64,000 nucleotides of DNA from Bacteriovorax stolpii (lineage in GTDB: Bacteria; Bdellovibrionota; Bacteriovoracia; Bacteriovoracales; Bacteriovoracaceae). The notes under the pieces were generated by a model that saw nothing but the letters and a program-made list of their open reading frames with translations, was not told the DNA's origin and made no database searches. The stretch lies in contig CAMCYI010000008.1 of assembly GCA_945883845.1 (NCBI GenBank), positions 1-64,000 on the forward strand, written 5' to 3'. This document shows, piece after piece, positions 8,394 to 15,180 of this stretch. Position 1 is the first letter of the stretch. Every line of letters starts with the position of its first letter. The translations under genes were made by a program, and so were the position numbers.

Positions 8394-9377
8394 TTGAAAA
8401 AAGCGGCCACTATCTCGATGCTCTTCGCATGCGTGCTCTCCGTTTATACCTTCCTTACATGGGAAACTGAACCTGAACAAATGCGCGGCCCGGCTTCTGT
8501 GCCACAAAACTACGATTCTCTCAAAGGCTGCGAGAAGCAGGAAGTTCTCTGGGAAAAAGCACTCACCTCAATTTACAAGGACCTTCCCGGTTACCGTAAG
8601 TTTGGTGCATTCCAACTTTTAGGAATGAGCTTTCAGGAACTGCAGAAAAAGGGTAATCATCATTCAGACTTCGCACCAGATGGCTGGAAAAAATATCTTC
8701 ACCGTCGTGGTGCTCTCGCAAAAGTTAAAATCGTGGCAAAAGATTCTAAATATACGGGAGTCTTTAAAGGTGCCGAGTGTGCTCTTCTTCGAATCTCCCT
8801 CACTTATAAAGCAGCAGGCGGCAAACCAGTGGCCCCTGGTCTCGCGCTCAAAGTTTTCCGTGATGGAACATTTAGCGCCAACGTATCCGCACTTGTATCG
8901 CTGAATGGACAGGAACAGGATTTTAATATTTTCAAGAATCCTATGTCGAACATCGTTCCTGTTGGGTCTGGTCTCGGTCAGAAACTTGTCCACAAGTTAT
9001 TCCACAAAGTTTCTCAGTATCCTGAAGAACTCGTTGCTCAAAACATGGCCGAGATTGATGCTCATGGTTCTAAAATTAAAGATGTGATTTCTCCGAAGCA
9101 ATTGTTCTTTGTTCCGGGTTCCACGATGAGGTTCTCATCGGACTCGCATGATGTCCGCGAAGATCTGGTCACAATTCCTGAAGGAACAGTGGTCTATCAA
9201 CTCAGGGCCCTTTCTGAGAAGCACAAGGATTTTAACTATGAAGAGTACTCACCGGAAACGGTAGATAGCTTCGTGAAGGATTCTGTTCACATTGCAGACA
9301 TTGTCACGACTTCTGAATTTGTGACTTCACAGTTTGGAGATGACGGGATCTTTTTCCGTCACCAGTTCAGACCGTAA
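8394..9377 (+). CDS. Catalase-superfamily-like protein with N-terminal export anchor
   Basis: 327 residues. TTG start is set by a strong GGAGG 6 nt upstream. Residues 4-21 form a signal anchor, so the domain is likely periplasmic. The segment H103-RRGALAKV, Y-TG.FKGAE..LLR133-IS, PGLALKVF.DG..SAN163 follows the order of the distal His, the haem-carboxylate Arg and the distal Asn of catalases, and SNIVP and a closing FGDDGIFFRHQ recall catalase-related proteins of unknown role. I could not identify the proximal haem Tyr, so haem binding is uncertain. It lies 91 bp after the Mpo1-like gene on the same strand. Catalase-related proteins elsewhere (allene oxide synthases) process fatty-acid hydroperoxides, which would fit the neighbouring alpha-dioxygenase. 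Confidence 0.55.
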   Translation: MKKAATISMLFACVLSVYTFLTWETEPEQMRGPASVPQNYDSLKGCEKQEVLWEKALTSIYKDLPGYRKFGAFQLLGMSFQELQKKGNHHSDFAPDGWKKYLHRRGALAKVKIVAKDSKYTGVFKGAECALLRISLTYKAAGGKPVAPGLALKVFRDGTFSANVSALVSLNGQEQDFNIFKNPMSNIVPVGSGLGQKLVHKLFHKVSQYPEELVAQNMAEIDAHGSKIKDVISPKQLFFVPGSTMRFSSDSHDVREDLVTIPEGTVVYQLRALSEKHKDFNYEEYSPETVDSFVKDSVHIADIVTTSEFVTSQFGDDGIFFRHQFRP

Positions 9378-9839
9378 TTATTTTCTCACTAAAACACATG
9401 TAGATGAACGGGCCGGATCATTACTGGCCCTTTTTTTTATCCTCAGTCTCTTGCCGTTGGTAACAAGAGTAAACGTTTCTGTGTAACGAATGTTCATGCT
9501 TGGGGCATCCGTTGTCACTGTCGATGTCATGGACATATCGTTTGCCCATTTAATCTGAATCGTATCAGTCACATTGTCTTCTGCGCGGGTTCCAGGTGAG
9601 GGAACAATACCACTCTGAACAGGGATGACAGTGATTTGAGACTCCGGCCCGAAAGCTTGAATTGAAATTTCGTTGATGCCTCTGTTCATGTGGATGGTTA
9701 CATATGTCCGGGTGGCATCGACACCCATCCGGCACTTATCCCCCGGAGCGATTGAATACTTACCCAGAAAAATATCGGGATTCTGTGCTATTGCCGAAAA
9801 TGAAGTGAAGATTAAAGCGGCGATAAATGGTTTGATCAT
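9378..9839 (-). CDS. Small secreted protein, unknown function
   Basis: About 153 residues. I chose ATG 9839 because GGGAGATGAT precedes it and a signal peptide (MIKPF...SFSAIAQ) starts there; the open frame extends upstream without support. The mature part is rich in Thr, Ile and Ser and probably all-beta, with one Cys near each end (GDKCRM and STCVL) that could form a disulphide. No family recognised. Its stop codon abuts the stop codon of the convergent catalase-like gene with no spacer, so its last codons contain that gene's terminator. Confidence 0.7.
   Translation of the reverse strand: MIKPFIAALIFTSFSAIAQNPDIFLGKYSIAPGDKCRMGVDATRTYVTIHMNRGINEISIQAFGPESQITVIPVQSGIVPSPGTRAEDNVTDTIQIKWANDMSMTSTVTTDAPSMNIRYTETFTLVTNGKRLRIKKRASNDPARSSTCVLVRK
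9410..9438 (+). terminator. Terminator of the catalase-like gene, inside the antisense gene
   Basis: GGGCC / GGCCC stem with an 11-nt loop followed by eight T. It lies 32 bp past the plus-strand stop codon and wholly within the 3' coding end of the minus-strand gene, where it encodes Lys-Lys and neighbours. Confidence 0.7.
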
Positions 9840-10000
9840 ATCATCTCCCGGCAGCGTTTGAAGACGCATCTTAATACAGGCTGAATTCCCGTGTTGGAAA
9901 TTGTAAAAATTACGATCATTAAGATTCTCAGGGCACAAACTGCCTTGCTGCGAATTGAACGGGACAAGTTAAAATAAGTGGATAACCCCTGAGGTATCCT

Positions 10001-10342
10001 ATGAAATTTTCTCTCTTTATTCTCATTGCTCTCTTTTCAATGAATTCCCCGGCCCAGAACCTCTCTGCAGAGGAACAGCGAAAACTGGTGGAAGACATGA
10101 GAGTGATGAAAGAAAAAATGGATAAACTCGAGAGCAAACAGGGGTCCGCTCCCTCAGGCCTGAAAAAAGTTAATTACCAGGACGAGACTTCTGAGAAAAA
10201 AACAGAGGCTTCGCCGTCTGCTTCCGGTGCCTCAATGACGCCTGAACAAACAAAAAAATTAATGGAAGATATTAACAGCATCAAGGCCAAACAGGCTGAG
10301 TCGCAAAAAATTCTTGATGAACTCGATAAGGAAGATCAATAA
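10001..10342 (+). CDS. Small secreted coiled-coil protein
   Basis: 113 residues. A signal peptide (residues 1-18, NSPAQ-N) is followed by two charged helical stretches (AEEQRKLVEDMRVMKEKMDK and MTPEQTKKLMEDINSIKAKQ) separated by a Ser/Ala/Pro linker. The two stretches resemble each other (EQ.KKLMED), suggesting an internal duplication. GAGG precedes the ATG. The stop TAA overlaps the ATG of the next gene by one base, so the two are co-translated. Function unknown. Confidence 0.8.
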   Translation: MKFSLFILIALFSMNSPAQNLSAEEQRKLVEDMRVMKEKMDKLESKQGSAPSGLKKVNYQDETSEKKTEASPSASGASMTPEQTKKLMEDINSIKAKQAESQKILDELDKEDQ

Positions 10343-11025
10343 TGAAGATATTATATTTCACGCTCTTTTTAGGACTATCTGTAACCGCACTCGCTGCAAG
10401 TCTTTCCGAAAGTTTTCCTGCTGGCAAAGGTTCCACCTACAAAGTAAAAATGCGTCAGGATGCAACTCCTATTCACCTTTCACTTTATGTGGCGGGAACC
10501 CGGGTTGATTCGGTTCATATCGAATACTTCATGGAAACAAAAGGTATTATTCCTGTTCAGATGTGGCAGCAGTTTGAAATCGGTGTCACACCACGTGGTG
10601 CTCAGATTCTTAAGGGCTACGTCCAGACAAAAGAACTGAAGGATGCCGAGATAATGCCACCGGAATATCTCAAGGGCGCTCAGGGCGGGATCCAGGTGAA
10701 CGATTTTCTCTTCGCAGATAAGGCCCAGCTCGATAAAGACAAAGTTGGAGAAGAAACTGTCGAGATCGCGGCAGGTACGACCAAGGCTACCCACTACCGT
10801 GTTTCCAATAATGGCCAGACTGTGGATTATTGGATCAGTGACGACGCTAAACCAATGGGTCTAGTGATGCTGGTTTCAAAGAGTGAAAAAAGCGAAAATC
10901 AGAACTATAGTCTGGAACTCACGAGTCTCATGGAAAACGTGAAGGCCAAGATCCAGCCGGAAAAAGCAGTCCCCCTAACAGATACCGGGAAGTCCATGCT
11001 TGCCAAGCCTGAAAGCCTGCGTTGA
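10342..11025 (+). CDS. Periplasmic hypothetical protein
   Basis: 227 residues with a signal peptide (residues 1-18, ALA-AS). The rest looks like a beta-rich periplasmic domain containing HYRVSNNGQTVDYWISDDAKPMGLV, reminiscent of DUF3108-type proteins, in which an altered sugar- or lipid-linked compound is read by a beta barrel; that likeness is weak. Start is fixed by the one-base overlap with the preceding secreted coiled-coil gene. No catalytic motif seen. Confidence 0.75.
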   Translation: MKILYFTLFLGLSVTALAASLSESFPAGKGSTYKVKMRQDATPIHLSLYVAGTRVDSVHIEYFMETKGIIPVQMWQQFEIGVTPRGAQILKGYVQTKELKDAEIMPPEYLKGAQGGIQVNDFLFADKAQLDKDKVGEETVEIAAGTTKATHYRVSNNGQTVDYWISDDAKPMGLVMLVSKSEKSENQNYSLELTSLMENVKAKIQPEKAVPLTDTGKSMLAKPESLR

Positions 11026-11266
11026 TTCATTTACATCTTTGGCTATTCTAAAGTTTTAAATGCACATTCGATAGATTTGATCATTGATCCAATTCCTGAG
11101 GCAAGAATCTACGCCCATCCGATTCAGATAACCCAAGTGCTCTATAACCTGATAAAAAATGCATTTGATGCTGTTGAGGATCTCACGCGAGCACAATGGA
11201 GATCTCTTTCTTAATGCGCAGCAACCCAATACCACATTTATTCTTAACCTCCCTCTCAACTCTTAA
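11026..11266 (+). pseudogene. Decayed sensor histidine kinase, C-terminal remnant
   Basis: In frame 1 from about 11041 the DNA reads IDPIPEARIYAHPIQITQVLYNLIKNAFDAVEDL, a textbook N-box of a HATPase_c domain. From about 11183, in another frame, it reads EHNGDLFLNAQQ..TTFILNLPLNS and stops at 11264-11266, a typical kinase C-terminus. The ATP-lid region with the G1 and G2 boxes is missing between them, and no H-box or sensor precedes. So a kinase gene has been reduced by an internal deletion with a frame change plus loss of its 5' part. There is no start codon or ribosome-binding site. Confidence 0.8.
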
Positions 11267-11362
11267 ATTGCCTCACATCTGCGAAATTAAGCCCCTTAGC
11301 TGATTTACTTTTATCTAAACTTAATTAATCATTTCGACTCAAACATTTTATAGGGGGATCAG

Positions 11363-11743
11363 ATGAGAAATTCGATTCTCTTAACTTTAACACTATCCGT
11401 GCTGAGCAGCTGTGCAACTTACCACTACGCTCAAAAAGTTAAGACAATTTCATTCAGTGAAGACATGACTAAAGGTACGGCCGTTGGTCCAATCCGTGGT
11501 GAAGACTGTACTTGGACAGTTTTTAACCAACAACTTGGTGGGGCTCCGACAATCGATAAAGCTTTCATCAACGCTAAAGAGCAATCTGGTGCGATCTCTG
11601 CAGCTGGTTTCGGCGCATTGACGACTAAAGATAACTCGAAAGAAATTCGTTACATTAACAATGCAAACACAACCAATGAAGGCTTCAATGCTTACCTTCT
11701 CGGCAAGCAGTGTCTGGTTGTTACAGGGATCGGGTACAAATAA
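11363..11743 (+). CDS. Small lipoprotein, TRL-like
   Basis: 126 residues. The signal peptide ends in the lipobox LSS-Cys17. The mature part contains GTAVGPIRGEDC, an Ala-rich centre and a terminal QCLVVTGIGYK. The pattern of a GE-Cys near the start, a helix, and a final Cys-V-TG strand recalls TRL-like small lipoproteins, but the call is tentative. GGGGGATC precedes the ATG. The next gene starts directly after the stop codon and encodes a related protein. Outer-membrane or periplasmic location expected. Confidence 0.8.
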   Translation: MRNSILLTLTLSVLSSCATYHYAQKVKTISFSEDMTKGTAVGPIRGEDCTWTVFNQQLGGAPTIDKAFINAKEQSGAISAAGFGALTTKDNSKEIRYINNANTTNEGFNAYLLGKQCLVVTGIGYK

Positions 11744-12103
11744 ATGAAAACTCTAATCATCGCTTCTCTTTTAGTTGTAGCTTCAAGTTGTGCTACAAAA
11801 CAAAAATTCCTCGATGCTACTGCAGTATCGATGACTCACCAGTCACTTGAACCAGGCCAAAACCTTGTTGAAATCGGTGACGTTGAATCAGAATTCTGTA
11901 CAGATCAGTGGAATGATAAAGGCGCCATCGGTTTGATGGACGAAGTTATTTCAGGCGCTCAGAAGAAATCAGGCGCTGATTTCATCACGAACGCTTCTTT
12001 CTGGAGAGCTGGTAACTGTGTAACAGTAACTGGTACTGGTAAGAAAATCGCGGCCGTTGCTCAGGCAGCATCGCTTCCGGTTAAAAAGAATAAAAAGAAG
12101 TAA
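11744..12103 (+). CDS. Small lipoprotein, paralogue of the preceding gene
   Basis: 119 residues with lipobox ASS-Cys16. It shares with its neighbour the GDVESEFC segment (GPIRGEDC there), a short helix and the closing NCVTVTGTGKK, so a distant tandem duplication is likely. The tail is a run of lysines. It starts at the base after the neighbour's stop codon, with GGGATCGGG upstream. A strong terminator ends the two-gene unit. Function unknown. Confidence 0.8.
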   Translation: MKTLIIASLLVVASSCATKQKFLDATAVSMTHQSLEPGQNLVEIGDVESEFCTDQWNDKGAIGLMDEVISGAQKKSGADFITNASFWRAGNCVTVTGTGKKIAAVAQAASLPVKKNKKK

Positions 12104-12118
12104 TTCTTCTGTCTTAAA

Positions 12119-12144
12119 GGGCACCTTCGGGTGCCCTTTTTTTT
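12119..12144 (+). terminator. Rho-independent terminator after the lipoprotein pair
   Basis: Perfect GGGCACC / GGTGCCC stem with a TTCG tetraloop and eight T, 15 bp after the stop codon. The last T residues are also the first bases of the -35 element of the next promoter. Confidence 0.95.
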
Positions 12145-12171
12145 GCACTTTATAGGACCCCGTGGTATCGT
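12143..12171 (+). promoter_or_regulatory. Sigma-70-type promoter, probably giving a leaderless mRNA
   Basis: TTGCAC, 17-bp spacer, TATCGT. The -10 ends only 9 nt before the GTG at 12181 and no ribosome-binding site is visible, so transcription should begin at or within 2-3 nt of the start codon. Confidence 0.5.
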
Positions 12172-12180
12172 CCGCCCATA

Positions 12181-13563
12181 GTGAAAACTGTCCAGGAACT
12201 CCTTAAAACGGCTTATCAACTCACGTTAGAGCACCTTAGCGGACGACCTCACGTGGGCTCTCTTCTACTACCTCTCGAACTCAAAAAAACTCTCGGACTG
12301 AAACTTAATTCAGAAGGCGCCAGTGATGACGTTATTCAGAAAGAGATGAGTAACTTCCTGAGTTTTTCAGCAAACACACTAACTCCCCAGTTTCAAAATC
12401 AGCTTTTTTCGGGACTCAATCCTTATGCACTCGCAGGTGACTGGCTATCAACCATCATCAACACGACGATGGCGACTTACGAAGCATCACCGGTGGGAAC
12501 TCTGGTTGAGAAGGAACTCATTCAGCATATGAACAGTTTTGTCGGATGGAAATCCGGCGATGGCATCATGGTCACTGGTGGTTCTAATTCAAATCTCGTC
12601 GGTATGCTGGTGGCAAGAAATACACTTTTTCCAGAAACAAAAACGAAGGGCCTTGGAAATAAAATCTTTACGGCATTCGTCTCTGAGGAAAGTCATTATT
12701 CATTTGATAAAGCCGTTAACTTGATGGGCCTGGGAACGAAAAACCTGATTAAGGTTCCTGCTGACAAAAACGGAGCCATCATTCCTTCGGCTTTACGTCA
12801 GAAAATTCAGGAGTCCATCGCTCGCGGCGAGACACCATTTTTCATCGCTGCTACGGCAGGGACAACAGTACTCGGTGCCTTTGATCCGATCCGCGAACTT
12901 TCAGTGATCGCCAAAGAATTTGAAATCTGGCTTCATGTTGACGGTGCCTGGGGTGGAAGTACATTGCTCTCCAAGAAGCACCGCCACCTTATGGCCGGTG
13001 TTGAACTTGCTGACAGCATGACCTGGGATACCCATAAAATGCTGGGTACTGGCCTCATCAGTTCGTTCTTCCTGACACGGCATACGAATGCACTCAGGGC
13101 CTCAAATGATTCCGGAGATGGGAATTACATCTTTCACGATTCCGAGAATTCAATTTGGGACACTGGACCTGCTTCCCTTCAGTGTGGACGTCGCATTGAT
13201 GCCATCAAGGTGTGGCTCATGTGGAAGGCCCTTGGTGATAACGGACTTGAAGATCTTGTGAATCAGTTGTTTATTAAAGCTGATCGGGCCCGTGATCTCA
13301 TTGCCAGGATGCCTGAACTCGAGCTGATGTTTGAAAGTCACATGCTGAACATTTGTTTTCGCTACAAGGATTCGAAAGACCCGGATAAGCTTGTTATTAA
13401 CGTTCGCCAGAAACTGCTCGAAGAAGGTCACCACTTCGTAAACTATTCAACACGAGGTGGAAAAACGTTTTTTAGAATGATCATAGCCAACCCGGAGTTG
13501 GAAGAAAGTCATACGAGAAATTTTCTGGAAAGAATTGTGACTTTAAGTAAAGAAATGAACTAA
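12181..13563 (+). CDS. PLP-dependent group II amino-acid decarboxylase
   Basis: 460 residues of the glutamate/sulfinoalanine/aspartate decarboxylase family, cytoplasmic. HVDGAWGGS supplies the Asp that pairs with the pyridine nitrogen of PLP, and WDTHKMLG carries the Schiff-base lysine. TGGSNSNL binds the cofactor phosphate. Length matches the family. Substrate is not decidable from sequence: the Lys context is DTHK rather than the usual N-P-H-K, which hints at an atypical member. GTG is the only plausible start at the proper N-terminus and has no ribosome-binding site; a promoter ending 9 nt upstream suggests a leaderless message. Confidence 0.85.
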   Translation: MKTVQELLKTAYQLTLEHLSGRPHVGSLLLPLELKKTLGLKLNSEGASDDVIQKEMSNFLSFSANTLTPQFQNQLFSGLNPYALAGDWLSTIINTTMATYEASPVGTLVEKELIQHMNSFVGWKSGDGIMVTGGSNSNLVGMLVARNTLFPETKTKGLGNKIFTAFVSEESHYSFDKAVNLMGLGTKNLIKVPADKNGAIIPSALRQKIQESIARGETPFFIAATAGTTVLGAFDPIRELSVIAKEFEIWLHVDGAWGGSTLLSKKHRHLMAGVELADSMTWDTHKMLGTGLISSFFLTRHTNALRASNDSGDGNYIFHDSENSIWDTGPASLQCGRRIDAIKVWLMWKALGDNGLEDLVNQLFIKADRARDLIARMPELELMFESHMLNICFRYKDSKDPDKLVINVRQKLLEEGHHFVNYSTRGGKTFFRMIIANPELEESHTRNFLERIVTLSKEMN

Positions 13564-13586
13564 TCCCCCCACCGAAGCGTGGTATT

Positions 13587-14003
13587 TTAGTTCATCTCTG
13601 AGTGACTTGATGATCCTGAGGGATTGCGGAGTGACTCCTGCGAAGCTTCGTAAGCTTCATTATCAAATGTTCTTCTTTCCTTACTACCTGACTTCAATCC
13701 CTGAATACTGTCCTGTGTCTGGGATTTTTCTGATGTCCTTGGCTGAACCGGATTTCGCTCGAATGAAGCCCGGTCTTTTACGCCACCAAGATCTGTATCA
13801 TTTTCAAATGAGGTCATAAGCCTGTCCATCTTGTCCTGAACTGTGGCCTTCGTTTCACCGTATTTCTGCTGAATGATACCGGAGATCTGAGAGATATTTC
13901 CACGAGTGCTCTCAAGCTCATCATCAGTGATTTGTCCCCAGAGGTTTCTCACTCCGCTTTTAAATTCTTTCCATATGCCTAAAATCTGATCTTGATTCAT
14001 CAT
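13587..14003 (-). CDS. CsbD-like stress protein with extended tail
   Basis: 138 residues. The first ~60 (NQDQILGIWKEFKSGVRNLWGQITDDELE.TRGN..Q..G.IQQKYG) match the CsbD family of small stress-induced proteins. The tail of ~75 residues is polar, rich in Ser, Arg, Glu and Asn, and probably disordered, which is unusual for CsbD (normally 60-70 residues). AAGGAGG precedes the ATG. Start and the upstream gene's stop overlap as ATGA, so both belong to one transcript driven by a sigma-54 promoter at 14228-14243. Role of CsbD proteins is not known in detail. Confidence 0.8.
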   Translation of the reverse strand: MMNQDQILGIWKEFKSGVRNLWGQITDDELESTRGNISQISGIIQQKYGETKATVQDKMDRLMTSFENDTDLGGVKDRASFERNPVQPRTSEKSQTQDSIQGLKSGSKERRTFDNEAYEASQESLRNPSGSSSHSEMN

Positions 14004-14206
14004 TGAAGCCTCCTTGCTATTGAAATCTTTTTTTTATCTTCAGAAGGATCGATGGAAAAATTTTTCTCATCGTCTTCTTTTGAATGCGTCTTTTCTTTGG
14101 CTCTCTGCTTTCCCTCTTCATATATACTGATGGCCTCGTCTCTGAGCTTGACCACGATACTGAAAAGTTTTTCGAGATGGTTTTTGAGTGATTCAGTTGT
14201 GTTCAT
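14000..14206 (-). CDS. Small charged helical protein, unknown function
   Basis: 68 residues, largely helical and highly charged, with no signal peptide. GGGAGATTTT precedes the ATG. It is the first gene of a two-gene unit with the CsbD-like gene (ATGA overlap). A sigma-54 promoter lies just upstream, so that the predicted start of transcription is about 10-12 nt before the ATG. No family recognised; the context suggests a stress-related role. Confidence 0.7.
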   Translation of the reverse strand: MNTTESLKNHLEKLFSIVVKLRDEAISIYEEGKQRAKEKTHSKEDDEKNFSIDPSEDKKKISIARRLQ

Positions 14207-14227
14207 AAAATCTCCCGTTATTCACTA

Positions 14228-14243
14228 AGCACGACTGATGCCA
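14228..14243 (-). promoter_or_regulatory. Sigma-54 promoter for 14206-13587
   Basis: Minus-strand TGGCATCAGTCGTGCT: the GG and GC doublets are 12 positions apart, as in the TGGCAC-N5-TTGCW consensus. Predicted start of transcription leaves the GGGAG site intact. It lies back to back with another sigma-54 promoter at 14250-14265. Confidence 0.72.
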
Positions 14244-14249
14244 AAAAAT

Positions 14250-14265
14250 TGGTATCAGGTTTGCT
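14250..14265 (+). promoter_or_regulatory. Sigma-54 promoter for 14295
   Basis: TGGTATCAGGTTTGCT: correct GG-to-GC spacing and a perfect TTGCW -12 element. Predicted transcription start is near 14276, 19 nt before the ATG and just upstream of the AAGGAGGA site. Confidence 0.72.
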
Positions 14266-14294
14266 TATCAGATCTCAGAGACAAGGAGGAACAC

Positions 14295-14597
14295 ATGTCT
14301 ACTACCAAACTGGTTAACAACAAGAGAAGAAATCACGCAGCAAAGGTTTTGCAACAAATGAGTAAGAGGCTGGGTGCTGAGAATGAAGTTCACTCAACTG
14401 AAGAAACTCACGAGTCGGGTGATACAAAACGAAGCAAAGTTTCTGCGTTGAAGGCCCTGAGAAATCAATACGAAGTCATCCGAAAAGACATAATGAAACT
14501 GCGCGAAGACCTGAATCAAACCTATGGTATTGCGCGTGAATATGTTGGAAACATTCAGCCAACAGACATGATGAAGATGATTTTGAAGGCCAGATAA
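14295..14597 (+). CDS. Small coiled-coil protein, unknown function
   Basis: 100 residues. I chose ATG 14295 because AAGGAGGA lies 5 nt upstream and the sigma-54 promoter's start site falls between this ATG and any earlier one. The N-terminus is basic and Asn-rich, then a Glu/Thr/Ser linker, then a helical region of heptad character (residues ~50-80). No signal peptide; cytoplasmic. Shares its control region with the divergent CsbD-like unit. Not a family I know. Confidence 0.75.
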   Translation: MSTTKLVNNKRRNHAAKVLQQMSKRLGAENEVHSTEETHESGDTKRSKVSALKALRNQYEVIRKDIMKLREDLNQTYGIAREYVGNIQPTDMMKMILKAR

Positions 14598-14598
14598 C

Positions 14599-14612
14599 CC
14601 CGAATACTCGGG
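14599..14612 (+). terminator. Weak hairpin after 14295-14597
   Basis: CCCGA / TCGGG with a 4-nt loop one base after the stop codon, followed by AAATTT rather than a clean T run. It may be a weak terminator or protect the 3' end. Confidence 0.35.
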
Positions 14613-14675
14613 AAATTTGCCCCTCTATAATTCATAGGGAAGTGGATAAGTTGTGAAATTTTCTTAAAAACAGGC

Positions 14676-14691
14676 CGGCACCGAATGTGCC
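14676..14691 (+). promoter_or_regulatory. Sigma-54 promoter for the DUF1328 gene
   Basis: CGGCACCGAATGTGCC: GGCAC and TGC at the canonical 12-position spacing; the first T of the consensus is C here. Start of transcription would be near 14702, leaving a 42-nt leader that includes AAGGAG. Confidence 0.62.
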
Positions 14692-14743
14692 ATATGGAAT
14701 GTGAGAACGAGGATCGTCTCACCACAGCTACAAGGAGATAAGT

Positions 14744-14920
14744 ATGTTAAGAGCTTCTATCGCATTTTTCGTTTTGGGTCTGGTTGCTATCCTTTTGGGA
14801 GCAAACGGTGTTGCAGGTCTATCGATCGACATTGGTAAGACTCTCTTGTTTGTATTCCTTATTCTTGCAGTGATTAGTTTTGTTGCAAGCCTTGTCGTTG
14901 GTAAGCGCATCGTTAAATGA
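14744..14920 (+). CDS. DUF1328 / YtjA-family small membrane protein
   Basis: 58 residues: MLRASIAFFVLGLVAILLG, then GVAGLSIDIGKTLLFVFL and a closing membrane helix ending VVGKRIVK. This is the whole of the DUF1328 family, a two-helix inner-membrane protein common in stress-responsive loci of proteobacteria, role unknown. AAGGAGATAAGT precedes the ATG. A sigma-54 promoter lies 53 bp upstream. The next small gene begins 26 bp downstream and is probably in the same transcript. Confidence 0.9.
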   Translation: MLRASIAFFVLGLVAILLGANGVAGLSIDIGKTLLFVFLILAVISFVASLVVGKRIVK

Positions 14921-14945
14921 TCGTTTTCAACAAAAAGGCACGAGT

Positions 14946-15116
14946 ATGGAATCAAGAATTCATTTCCTTGTAACTTTCATCTCGCTTCTTTTTCTTGGAG
15001 TCATCGTAGTTAAGCCTGAGACTTTGCGATTTGATGACGACAGGGAATGCAGGATTGAAAAGGGCAGAATAGATTGCCACGATCGATACCCCGAAGCCTT
15101 AATGCAAAAAAAATAA
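14946..15116 (+). CDS. Small membrane-anchored or secreted protein
   Basis: 56 residues. One hydrophobic segment (LVTFISLLFLGVIVV) is followed by a short polar tail with two cysteines (RECRIEKGRIDCH), which could form a disulphide outside the cytoplasm. ATG 14946 starts the segment; the ribosome-binding site is weak (AAGG). It ends in a strong hairpin after the stop codon. Probably the second gene of the sigma-54-driven DUF1328 unit. Function unknown. Confidence 0.6.
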   Translation: MESRIHFLVTFISLLFLGVIVVKPETLRFDDDRECRIEKGRIDCHDRYPEALMQKK

Positions 15117-15149
15117 TACGATGATCGATTGATTGACTGATCTTCGAAT

Positions 15150-15180
15150 GGCGGGAGCTTCGGCTTCCGCCTTATTTATT
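15150..15180. terminator. Strong hairpin between convergent genes
   Basis: A 9-bp stem (GGCGGGAGC / GCTTCCGCC, one G-T pair) with a TTCG loop, then TTATTTATTTT on the plus strand. It terminates the small plus-strand unit; the minus-strand gene ends one base after the stem and has no T run on its side. Confidence 0.75.

Noticed and set aside
11056..11259. Minus-strand open frame of 67 codons
   Set aside because: It lies antisense to the histidine-kinase remnant and has no signal or ribosome-binding site.
14728..14955. Minus-strand frame of 75 codons
   Set aside because: It is antisense to the DUF1328 gene, whose protein match and ribosome-binding site are clear.
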